Source of the DNA: Flaviflagellibacter deserti
GTDB taxonomy: Bacteria; Pseudomonadota; Alphaproteobacteria; Rhizobiales; Methylopilaceae
DNA: 64,000 nt
Direction: 5' to 3'
NCBI RefSeq assembly: GCF_042652085.1
Contig: NZ_JBHSJF010000006.1
Coordinates: 682,001-746,000 of the forward strand
Positions 18,583 to 25,808 of the stretch are shown piece after piece; within the stretch, counting starts at the first letter, position 1, and each line of letters starts with the position of its first letter. The notes beneath the pieces were generated by a model. The model did not search any database. It was not told the DNA's origin and saw only the letters and a program-made list of their open reading frames with translations. The translations under genes and the position numbers were made by a program.

Positions 18583-20028
18583 ATGGCACAAGACAAAGAA
18601 ACGGAACTGACGCGCGTACCGAGTGGGATTGAGGGCCTCGACACCATTCTGCGGGGCGGGTTCTTCGAGGGCGGCCTCTATATCGTCCAAGGTGAACCTG
18701 GCTCGGGCAAGACCATTCTTGCTAACCAGATCTGCGCCCATCATGTGAACAAGGGCGGCAAGGCGATCTACGCGACGCTTTTGTCCGAGAGCCATGCGCG
18801 ACTGATGCAGCAGCTCCGGACGATGTCGTTCTTCGACGAGAGCGCGGTTCCGGAGCGACTTGTCTTTCTAAGCGCCCTCAGTGCCCTGGAAGATCGCGGT
18901 CTGAGCGGCCTGCTCGATCTTCTGCGCCGCGAAATGATGGGCCGCCGGGCGACGACGATGGTGCTCGACGGCTTCCTCGCCGCCGAAGCCTCGGCCTCCA
19001 CCGAGCGTGACTTCAAGAAATTCGTCCATGAGCTCCAGGGCCATGCGATCGCCGCCGGCTGCACCGTATTCCTGCTGACCAATGGTTCCGATCGTCCGTC
19101 GCGGCCCGAGCGCACGATGGTCGATGGCATCTTCGTTCTTCAGCGCCAGAATTTCGACGCTCGCAGCGAGCGCTCACTCGAAATCCTGAAGTTCCGTGCA
19201 TCGAGCTATCTCGAAGGTCGCCATTCCTTCACGATCACCGGTGACGGGCTTGTCGTCTATCCCCGCATCGAATCCCGGTTCGCCTGGCCGTCTCGATACG
19301 ACGAGGCGCCGTTCTCGCGGGTGACGTCGGGCATCGGGAGCCTCGACCAGAAGATGGGCGAGGGGGTACCGGCAACGTCGACGACGGTCGCGTTCGGTCC
19401 TCCCGGTATCGGTAAGACGACTCTCGGACTGCATTGGTTCTCGGCTGAGCCGGACGTGCCATCGTTGTTCTTCGGTTTCTTCGAGTCGCCGGAGCGGCTG
19501 CTGCGCAAGGCCGACGCGCTTGGATTGCCGACCCGCTCGCTGCTGCAAGCAGGCAAGCATCACGTGATCTGGCAGCCGGCAACGGAACACGATTTCGATG
19601 CGCTCGGCGCGCGCCTTCTCGATGCGGTCCACCGAACCGGCGCCCGGCGTCTTGTCGTCGACGGCCTCGGCGGCTTCATGGCCTCGGTCATATCCCCGCA
19701 GCGGATTTCGAAATATTTTGCGGCTCTGTCGAACGAGCTTCGGGTACGGGGCGTCACCACGCTCTACACCAGCGAAAGCCGTGAGTTCCTTGGTGCTCCG
19801 GTCGAACTGCCGATCGCCAATATTTCAAGCTTGATCGAGAACTTAATCGTCCTTCGTTTCGTTGAACTTCAATCCAGCGTACGCCGCCTGATTTCGGTGG
19901 TGAAGATGCGCGATAGCGACTTCGACCCGGCGCTACGGGAGTTCAAAATTTCGGATCAGGGGCTCACCGTTCTTGACCCAGTCTTTGGCGCCGAAGGGCT
20001 GATGACGGGGTTTGCGCATGAACGCTGA
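18583..20028 (+). CDS. Double-domain KaiC-like (RAD55-family) ATPase
   Basis: 481 residues in two RecA-like KaiC domains. Domain 1 has Walker A GEPGSGKT (37-44) and Walker B MVLD (126-129). Domain 2 has GPPGIGKT (272-279) and LVVD (357-360). The paired catalytic glutamates of cyanobacterial KaiC (EE) are reduced to one per domain: LLSES and FFES. In domain 2 the region matching KaiC Ser431/Thr432 reads NISSLIE, with Ser415-Ser416 at the phosphosites; the tail VKMRDSDFDPALREFKISDQG is also KaiC-like. No kaiA, kaiB or histidine kinase is nearby. A receiver gene follows 84 bases downstream. A signalling ATPase is likely; a clock role is not shown. Confidence 0.88.
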   Translation: MAQDKETELTRVPSGIEGLDTILRGGFFEGGLYIVQGEPGSGKTILANQICAHHVNKGGKAIYATLLSESHARLMQQLRTMSFFDESAVPERLVFLSALSALEDRGLSGLLDLLRREMMGRRATTMVLDGFLAAEASASTERDFKKFVHELQGHAIAAGCTVFLLTNGSDRPSRPERTMVDGIFVLQRQNFDARSERSLEILKFRASSYLEGRHSFTITGDGLVVYPRIESRFAWPSRYDEAPFSRVTSGIGSLDQKMGEGVPATSTTVAFGPPGIGKTTLGLHWFSAEPDVPSLFFGFFESPERLLRKADALGLPTRSLLQAGKHHVIWQPATEHDFDALGARLLDAVHRTGARRLVVDGLGGFMASVISPQRISKYFAALSNELRVRGVTTLYTSESREFLGAPVELPIANISSLIENLIVLRFVELQSSVRRLISVVKMRDSDFDPALREFKISDQGLTVLDPVFGAEGLMTGFAHER

Positions 20029-20112
20029 GCGCCGCACCGGGCAATGGCGCCCGGCGTAGATAATGGGCCGGGGCGGTGAGACGTCCGGTTTTGAAAGAAG
20101 TGAGGCACGACC

Positions 20113-20472
20113 GTGCGGACAATCCTCGTCGTCGATGACGAGTTCGGGGTTGCCGACGTGCTTGCAGCAGCGCTCGAGGACGAAGGCTACCGCGTCGTCA
20201 CGGCCGCTAACGGCAAGCAAGGCATCGAGCGACTGGCCGAGTCCCGGCCAGACCTCATCCTTGTTGATTTCATGATGCCGGTCATGGACGGACCGACAAT
20301 GGCGCACGCCTTGCGTTCTGATGGCCATTCCGATCTGCCCATCATCATGATGAGTGCGATGCCGGAGGCCGCAGTCCGAGAGCGTTTTGACGACTATTTT
20401 GCATTTCTACGCAAGCCGTTCAGAATCCATCACGCAGCTGATCTTGTCGCCAAGGCGCTGAAAGATCGCTGA
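20113..20472 (+). CDS. Single-domain response regulator (CheY-like)
   Basis: 119 residues consisting of one receiver domain and no output domain. The acidic pair is DDE at 8-10, the phospho-acceptor Asp is in LILVDFMMPVMDG, the Ser/Thr switch in IIMMSAMPE, and the Lys in FLRKPFR. The start is GTG 20113 behind GTGAGGCACGACC. It follows the KaiC-like ATPase on the same strand with no gene between, so the two are probably functionally linked. It converges on the next gene with one base between. Confidence 0.9.
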   Translation: MRTILVVDDEFGVADVLAAALEDEGYRVVTAANGKQGIERLAESRPDLILVDFMMPVMDGPTMAHALRSDGHSDLPIIMMSAMPEAAVRERFDDYFAFLRKPFRIHHAADLVAKALKDR

Positions 20473-20473
20473 T

Positions 20474-21370
20474 CTAGATCAAATCTTCGGCGATCAACTC
20501 GCTATTTATCTGGAAAGCCGCCAAGGCGCCTTCAGCTGCCGCTAATATTGCGAACTGTACCCCCTGTGAGGCGTCTCCGGCGACAAATAGGCCGGGTATA
20601 TTCGTCTGCTCATTGCCGACGGTTCGGACAACACCCTTCTCCGTCAGATGGCAGTTCAGTTTTGTAGCGATGGCACAACTCGGTTTGGCGCCGGTGATGA
20701 AGAACAGCGCGTCGCGGGGCAGGCACGAGTCGTTCTCGAAATGCACCGCCGCGAGCGTGTCGTTCTTGGCCTCAAGGTGAGTGATCCGGTCTTCGCGGAC
20801 GGTGACGCCGTTCCGCTCAAGCTGAGCGAGATCCGTTTCTGAAAGTTCGGATGCGCCATCGGTGCAGAGCACCGGGTCCTTGCCCCAGAGAGTCAACTGA
20901 AGCGCGAAGTTCTTACCTTTGTCGCCCCGGCCATAGATCGCGAAGAGGCGATCCCTTTCCTCCCAGCCGTCGCAATAGGGGCAATTGTAGACGCCGTGGC
21001 CGTAGAGTTCGCGAAAACCCGGAATATCTGGGAGATTGTCGTCGACGCCCGTTGCTAGCAGTAGTTTGCGAGCCAGTTCACGGATGCCGTCGTTCATCAC
21101 GACCTCGAAACCGTCCGGCGTGATCTCGACGTCAGCGACCGGCATGTCACGGATCTCGACCGAGGGGTACTTGCCGATTTCCGCGCGGCCGATCGAACGA
21201 AGCTCGCCTGGGAGGATGCCGTCGCGAGTGATGAAGCCGCTGACGCCTCGCGATACGGCGTTTCGCGGCGTGCCGTCATCGCAGAGCAGCACGCGCCGTC
21301 GGCAGCGCCCAAGGACGAGGGCAGCGTTCAGTCCCGCCGGCCCGCCGCCGACTATGATCGCGTCGTACAT
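20474..21370 (-). CDS. Thioredoxin-reductase-like NAD(P)/FAD oxidoreductase
   Basis: 298 residues with the two-dinucleotide-domain layout of low-Mr thioredoxin reductases. The FAD motif is VGGGPAGLNAAL at 7-18, then ATGVDDNLPDIPG. The redox motif CPYC sits in YNCPYCDGWEERD, in place of the CATC of true TrxB. A degenerate NADPH motif IYGRGDKGKNFA follows, and GLFVAGDAS closes the FAD domain. CPYC-type members are common outside TrxB proper; the natural partner is unknown. Monocistronic, upstream gene 37 bases away on the same strand. Confidence 0.85.
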   Translation of the reverse strand: MYDAIIVGGGPAGLNAALVLGRCRRRVLLCDDGTPRNAVSRGVSGFITRDGILPGELRSIGRAEIGKYPSVEIRDMPVADVEITPDGFEVVMNDGIRELARKLLLATGVDDNLPDIPGFRELYGHGVYNCPYCDGWEERDRLFAIYGRGDKGKNFALQLTLWGKDPVLCTDGASELSETDLAQLERNGVTVREDRITHLEAKNDTLAAVHFENDSCLPRDALFFITGAKPSCAIATKLNCHLTEKGVVRTVGNEQTNIPGLFVAGDASQGVQFAILAAAEGALAAFQINSELIAEDLI

Positions 21371-21407
21371 GGACAGCTAAACGACGGATCGCGTCCGCCG
21401 TTCCGCT

Positions 21408-23222
21408 TTAGGCAGACTCGATGTCCTCCCGAAGCATCTCCAGGCGGAGCCATTCGTCCTCGGCTTCGGCCAACGCAGCCTGGACCTCAGACAGCTTCTG
21501 GCTGCCTTTCTGGAAGGCTGTCGGGTCCTTGGTGTAAAGCGCGGGATCGGCGAGCTTGTCGCTCAATTTGGCGATCTCGGCATGGTAGCTGTCGATCTTG
21601 CCGGGCAGCGTCTTCAAGGCGTGCTGGTCATTGAAAGAAAGTTTGCGTCTCGTCTGCGGCTTGGCGACCGGGGATGCCGAGTCACCCGGGTCTCGTTCGC
21701 GCTCGATCTTCGCGGCTGCCCTCGCATCGACGCCACGGCCGCGCTGCGCAAGCATGTCCGAATAGCCGCCCGCATATTCGACCCATCGACCTTCACCCTC
21801 GGCGACCACGACCGAGGTGACCGTGCGATCGAGAAAATCGCGATCATGGCTGACGAGGATGACAGTGCCCTGGTAGTCGCTGATCATCTCCTGCAGGAGG
21901 TCGAGCGTTTCGAGATCGAGATCGTTCGTCGGCTCGTCCAGAACCAGAAGGTTGGAGGGTTGCGCCAGCGCGCGTGCAAGCTGAAGACGACCGCGTTCGC
22001 CACCGGATAGGCGGCTGATCTGAGTGCCGGCCTGTTCGGGGGCGAACAGGAAGTCCTTCATATAGCTCATGACGTGCTTGGTCTGGCCGCCGACGAAAAC
22101 CGTATCGCCGCGTCCGCCAGTAAGCGCTTCCTTCAACGTCCATTCGTGATCGAGACTGGTGCGCTTCTGATCCATCCCAGCGAGCTCGACGCTCGCGCCG
22201 ATTCGGACCGACCCGTGGTCGGGCTCAATAACTCCCGTCAGCAGGTTGATAAGCGTCGTCTTGCCGGCGCCGTTGGGACCGACCAGTCCAAGCCGATCAC
22301 CGCGGGCCACCCGAATCGAAAAATCCCTTACGACCGGCTGGTCGCCGTAGAATTTCGAGATGTTGCGGGCCTCGGCGACCATTTTCCCGGAGGTCGTGGC
22401 CTCGGTCATCGTCAGCTGGACATCACCCTGGACCTTGCGGTGCTCGCGATAGTCCTTGCGCAGCGAGCCGAGCTGTTCGAGGCGGCGGACATTGCGCTTC
22501 CTGCGGGCGGTCACGCCGTAGCGAAGCCAGTGCTCCTCATCGGCGATCTTGCGATCGAGCTTGTGGCGGTCTCTCTCTTCCTGTTCCAGCACTTCGTCGC
22601 GCCAGGTTTCGAAAGAGGCAAAACCCTTTTCGAGACGGCGCGTCTGGCCGCGGTCGATCCAGACCGTGGCGCGGGACAAGGTTTCGAGGAAACGACGATC
22701 GTGGCTGATGACGACTAGCGCAGACCGGGTGCGCTTCAGCTCATTTTCCAGCCATTCGATGGCCGGCAGATCGAGATGGTTGGTCGGCTCGTCGAGCAGA
22801 AGAATGTCCGGCTCGGACGCCAGCACGCGAGACAGTGCGGCACGGCGAGCTTCTCCACCGGAGAGACGCGACGGATCTTCCCCGCCCGTCATGCCGAGGT
22901 CTTCGAGCAGGCGGCGCGCGCGGTAGGCATCGTCGCCAGGGGCAAGCCCGGCCTCGACATAGGCGAGCACCGTTGTGAAGCCGGAAAAATCGGGCTCTTG
23001 CGGCAGGTAGCGAAGCGTCACTCCCGGCTGGAAGAAGCGAGTGCCGGACGTCTGTTCGATATGGCCGGCGGCGATCTTGAGAAGTGTGGATTTGCCCGAA
23101 CCGTTCCGGCCGACGAGGCAAAGCCGCTCTCCGGCGGAGACGGAGAGTTCGGCGCCGTCGAGCAACGGCGTGCCGCCGAACGTCAGTCCGATACTTTGCA
23201 GCAGAAGGAGTGGGGGAGCCAT
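21408..23222 (-). CDS. uup: ABC-F family ATPase (Uup-like)
   Basis: 604 residues with two ATP-binding cassettes and no membrane spans, as in ribosome-acting ABC-F proteins. Cassette 1: Walker A GRNGSGKST, signature LSGGEARRAAL, Walker B ILLLDEPTNHLD. Cassette 2: GPNGAGKTT, LSGGERGRLQL, LLVLDEPTNDLD. The interdomain linker at about 220-290 is basic and helical. The C-terminal region from about 535 is a coiled coil, which points to Uup rather than EttA. Uup resolves ribosome or DNA-structure problems; the exact role is inferred. Confidence 0.9.
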   Translation of the reverse strand: MAPPLLLLQSIGLTFGGTPLLDGAELSVSAGERLCLVGRNGSGKSTLLKIAAGHIEQTSGTRFFQPGVTLRYLPQEPDFSGFTTVLAYVEAGLAPGDDAYRARRLLEDLGMTGGEDPSRLSGGEARRAALSRVLASEPDILLLDEPTNHLDLPAIEWLENELKRTRSALVVISHDRRFLETLSRATVWIDRGQTRRLEKGFASFETWRDEVLEQEERDRHKLDRKIADEEHWLRYGVTARRKRNVRRLEQLGSLRKDYREHRKVQGDVQLTMTEATTSGKMVAEARNISKFYGDQPVVRDFSIRVARGDRLGLVGPNGAGKTTLINLLTGVIEPDHGSVRIGASVELAGMDQKRTSLDHEWTLKEALTGGRGDTVFVGGQTKHVMSYMKDFLFAPEQAGTQISRLSGGERGRLQLARALAQPSNLLVLDEPTNDLDLETLDLLQEMISDYQGTVILVSHDRDFLDRTVTSVVVAEGEGRWVEYAGGYSDMLAQRGRGVDARAAAKIERERDPGDSASPVAKPQTRRKLSFNDQHALKTLPGKIDSYHAEIAKLSDKLADPALYTKDPTAFQKGSQKLSEVQAALAEAEDEWLRLEMLREDIESA

Positions 23223-23266
23223 GGCTGCGGCTTAACGGGGTGGCCGGACGGGGGCAAGGCGAAAGG

Positions 23267-23343
23267 TGGCGACCCCGGCAGGGCTCGAACCTGCGACCTG
23301 CCGCTTAGAAGGCGGCTGCTCTATCCAGCTGAGCTACGGGGCC
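23267..23343 (-). tRNA. tRNA-Arg (anticodon TCT)
   Basis: A 77-base cloverleaf can be folded: 7-bp acceptor stem GGCCCCG/CGGGGTC with one G-U pair, D stem GCTC/GAGC, anticodon stem GCCGC/GCGGC with loop CTTCTAA (anticodon TCT, reading AGA), T arm GCAGG-TTCGAGC-CCTGC, discriminator G and encoded CCA. Confidence 0.97.
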
Positions 23344-23361
23344 AGCCCGAAGGACCGCTAG

Positions 23362-23667
23362 TCAGTGGGTCCACTGACCGACGCGACCCCATTTGAAATT
23401 GTCCGAATAAGAGATCTTCTGACGGTGTGCGGACTTCGGCTCATACACCTGGTAGGGGATGCCGGCTTTCTGGGCGTAAGCGATCGCCTCTTCCTTGGTG
23501 TCGAAGCTCATCCGGACCTGCTTCTGGGTGTCGTCGGAGGACGTCCAGCCCATCAGGGGGTCGATCACGCGCGGTGTCGCCGGCTCGAAATCGAGCATCC
23601 ATTGATTGGATTTGCCAGTGCCGGACTGCATGGCGTTGCGGGCGGGCTTATAGATGCGAGCGGTCAT
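23362..23667 (-). CDS. NADH dehydrogenase complex I accessory subunit, NDUFS4-like
   Basis: 101 residues from ATG 23667 (MTARIYKP); an ATG five codons upstream is less likely. It matches the ETC complex I conserved-region family (bacterial homologues of NDUFS4, 18 kDa/AQDQ): MTARIYKPARNAMQSG, W-x-L-x-F, PLMGWTSSDDTQKQV, FDTKEEAIAYAQKAGI and the C-terminal NFKWGRVGQWTH. Such subunits are known from alphaproteobacteria and mitochondria and stabilise the NADH-input module. It lies between two tRNA genes, away from the nuo cluster, which is usual. Confidence 0.93.
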   Translation of the reverse strand: MTARIYKPARNAMQSGTGKSNQWMLDFEPATPRVIDPLMGWTSSDDTQKQVRMSFDTKEEAIAYAQKAGIPYQVYEPKSAHRQKISYSDNFKWGRVGQWTH

Positions 23668-23687
23668 CTCTCGAAACACCAAAAAAA

Positions 23688-23764
<77 letters not shown>

Positions 23765-23975
23765 AAGCGCTGATACGCGGAGGGAAATGACACGTTCGGG
23801 GCATTCGAACAAGGCGTTGGAAATCAGACAGGACGGAAAAATCCGTCAGCTTCTCTCGACATCGGACAATTGAGCTTATTTGCGCTCCGGCGGAGCCCGA
23901 GAAATCGAAGCGCGAGTGACTTGCGACGTCTCACCCTGTGATTGTATTGTCGGTGGAGGGTGGGAAACGAAAAAG

Positions 23976-24143
23976 ATGCTGGAGCTTGCTGTCGTTTTGG
24001 CGTGGGGCGTGCTTCTCGGCGTGCTTGCGCTGATCATATATGAGATTGCCTTCATTCTGCGCCCCGGAGATAATCCTGCGGAACCGCCTTCGAGCGAGCA
24101 GCGCGGCGATGAAGCCGCGACGGAGCTGAGACGCGCGGCCTGA
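23976..24143 (+). CDS. Small single-pass membrane protein
   Basis: 55 residues from ATG 23976 (MLELAVVLAWG). An upstream extension is possible but contains no hydrophobic or conserved feature. Residues 2-28 form one membrane helix rich in Leu, Val and Ala. They are followed by RPGDNPAEPPSSEQ and a charged tail. A purine-rich stretch (GGAGGGTGGGAAACGAAAAAG) precedes the start. No family recognised. It lies between the tRNA-Pro gene and the outer-membrane protein gene. Confidence 0.5.
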   Translation: MLELAVVLAWGVLLGVLALIIYEIAFILRPGDNPAEPPSSEQRGDEAATELRRAA

Positions 24144-24330
24144 CAGGTCGCCTGCAATCGCTGACGATCGCCTTCCTGAAACGGCCAAAAATACTGGTTG
24201 CGCTGTCGTTCTCTCGAAGGAGTTCGCGACAGTTCCCTAACTGACACATTTTCGCCATTGAGTTGCAACGAAGGCACAGACGACCACGCCGGTCTGGATT
24301 AAGGTCACGACTCGAAGCGTGGGGTGTCTC

Positions 24331-25008
24331 ATGAAGCCGCTGATGAGAATCGTTGGAGCCGCCGCCATACTGGTTTGGGGTGGTGCCGCCAGTGCCGCGG
24401 ATTACCCTATGGCTACCACCTCCGAGTTCGTGAACTGGACCGGCGCCTATTTCGGCGGCTTCGGCGGCTATGCGGCGGGTGAGATCACGGCCGATGCCGA
24501 TACCGCTCCTTACGACGCCGAGTATGATCTCAACTTTGCTCTGGGCGGGGTCGAGTTTGGCTATAACCACCAGTTCGGCCAGTTCGTCGTCGGCGGCGAG
24601 ATCGATATCAGCTTCACCGACGGGGACACGTCAGAAACGTTAGCCGTTGGCGAATATGAGTCGAATATCGATTGGCTCGCGACATTCCGCCTTCGTGCCG
24701 GCTACGCTTGGAACAATCTTCTGATCTATGCCACAGGCGGTTTCGCGGCTGCGGAAACCGATGATCGTTTCCTCTCCGGCGGAGCCGAGGAAGAAACAAC
24801 CGGTAGCCGCAAGGGATGGACCGCCGGCGCCGGTTTCGAATGGGCTTTCTACGACAAATGGTCGGTGAAGGGGGAATACCTGTTCGTCGATCTTGGGGAT
24901 GACGAAGCAATCCAGGATCCGAATGGCGTGTTACCTGTGGGCTTCGGCAGCTCGGTCGTCGAGCACCAATATCACGTCGGAAAAGTGGGCATAAACTACC
25001 ACTTCTGA
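24331..25008 (+). CDS. Outer-membrane beta-barrel protein (Omp25/RopB-like)
   Basis: 225 residues from ATG 24331; a GTG four codons earlier is less likely. A signal peptide of 22 residues ends ASA|ADYP. The mature part begins NWTGAYFGGFGGYAAGE, the porin-like opening of Rhizobiales Omp25/Omp31/RopB proteins. It has alternating amphipathic strands with many Gly and Tyr (GYNHQFGQFVVGGEIDIS, TFRLRAGYAWNNLLIYATGGFA) and ends with the aromatic VGINYHF expected by the BAM machinery. Eight strands are likely. These proteins support envelope integrity; a specific function cannot be read. Confidence 0.88.
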   Translation: MKPLMRIVGAAAILVWGGAASAADYPMATTSEFVNWTGAYFGGFGGYAAGEITADADTAPYDAEYDLNFALGGVEFGYNHQFGQFVVGGEIDISFTDGDTSETLAVGEYESNIDWLATFRLRAGYAWNNLLIYATGGFAAAETDDRFLSGGAEEETTGSRKGWTAGAGFEWAFYDKWSVKGEYLFVDLGDDEAIQDPNGVLPVGFGSSVVEHQYHVGKVGINYHF

Positions 25009-25125
25009 TCTCTTCGGCCCGCGACAATCCTTCGCCGAACGTCTCAAAATCGGACGAAACCGTCCATGAAATGGCCACATCCCATCGGGCTAGTTAACAA
25101 TCGTTAACGGGATGGGAGTGGGGTC

Positions 25126-25446
25126 ATGCGTCTCCATATCTACGCGACAATGGTGGGACTAGCTCTGTGTGCCGGAGGGACAGCCGGTGCTCAGGAAGTC
25201 TCGCTCAATCACCTCGATTGCCGGTATGACGACACGGCACGCTCGCTGAAATGTCCTGACATTTTGGTGGGACGGGCCTCGGCGGCCATACCGGCACCGG
25301 CGCCCGCGGCGCCTGCGAGCGCGGAAGGAAGTCCGGCTCAGGGCTCTGCCGAATGGAACGCAGCCTGTGCCGCGAAGTATAAAAGCTTCGATGCCGCGAC
25401 CGGCATGTACAAGAGCTTCAGCGGCCAGATGCGGCCGTGCGTCTAA
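25126..25446 (+). CDS. BA14K-family secreted protein
   Basis: 106 residues. The signal peptide ends TAGAQ near residue 23. The middle is a flexible Ala/Pro linker (PAPAPAAPASAEG). The C-terminal 32 residues, WNAACAAKYKSFDAATGMYKSFSGQMRPC, form the BA14K motif with two Cys that may pair. BA14K was first described as a Brucella immunoreactive protein and is widespread in Rhizobiales. Function unknown; an envelope role is likely from the export signal. Confidence 0.85.
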   Translation: MRLHIYATMVGLALCAGGTAGAQEVSLNHLDCRYDDTARSLKCPDILVGRASAAIPAPAPAAPASAEGSPAQGSAEWNAACAAKYKSFDAATGMYKSFSGQMRPCV

Positions 25447-25480
25447 GCGGCATGGCGATTGCAGCCTAGGATGGCGAATA

Positions 25481-25511
25481 GCGGGCGCGTGCCGTTCTGA
25501 CACGCGCCCGC
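25481..25511 (+). terminator. Strong GC hairpin after the BA14K gene
   Basis: GCGGGCGCGTG and CACGCGCCCGC form a perfect 11-bp stem with a 9-base loop, 35 bases after the BA14K stop. There is no T-tract, which is common for alphaproteobacterial terminators. It may end the BA14K transcript. Confidence 0.65.
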
Positions 25512-25527
25512 ACCATGAGACAGGCGT

Positions 25528-25731
25528 ATGTTCAAGAACGGCGAGCAGGCTCTGGAGCAGTTGCGAGCGATTGACGTCGCTCTTAGCGAACGTGCGGCTC
25601 GATTCGCGGGCGTCTTTCCGCTGACCGTCGTCCAGGCCGAAACAGCTGAGAATGACGGCACCGTCACCGCCGACACTCAGCTTGATGAGCGCATTGCGCG
25701 CTTCGTCTTCCGCCGACCCATCCACACCTGA
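25528..25731 (+). CDS. Doubtful small ORF
   Basis: 67 codons (MFKNGEQALEQLRAIDVALSE...) starting just after the hairpin at 25481-25511. The composition (Ala, Glu, Val, Leu) is protein-like. However, there is no convincing ribosome-binding site, no domain and no recognised relative. It could be a short leader or not translated. Confidence 0.25.
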   Translation: MFKNGEQALEQLRAIDVALSERAARFAGVFPLTVVQAETAENDGTVTADTQLDERIARFVFRRPIHT

Positions 25732-25808
25732 ACGCCAAGAGCCACAAAGCTTGGTATCCATGCCGGAATCGCCTAAACCATAGGTGATCCCACGAGAGCA
25801 GATTCAGA

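Larger units (their letters stand above)
25447..25808. other. 362-base gap between BA14K gene and gyrA
   Basis: It contains the hairpin at 25481-25511 and the gyrA promoter region. The only candidate gene on the forward strand is at 25528-25731, listed separately. A reverse open frame crosses the whole gap and continues antisense through the BA14K gene, which argues that it is not real. Confidence 0.5.

Noticed and set aside
18583..20472. Complete kaiABC-type circadian locus
   Set aside because: No kaiA, kaiB or clock-output kinase gene is present; only a KaiC-like ATPase and a receiver are seen.
25093..25108. GTTAAC-AATC-GTTAAC as a CtrA site before the BA14K gene
   Set aside because: CtrA prefers TTAA-N7-TTAA; here the spacing is six and no other evidence for CtrA control is visible.
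25159..25761. Reverse 200-codon ORF across the gap before gyrA
   Set aside because: It runs antisense through the BA14K gene and the strong hairpin at 25481-25511; composition is unconvincing in its second half.
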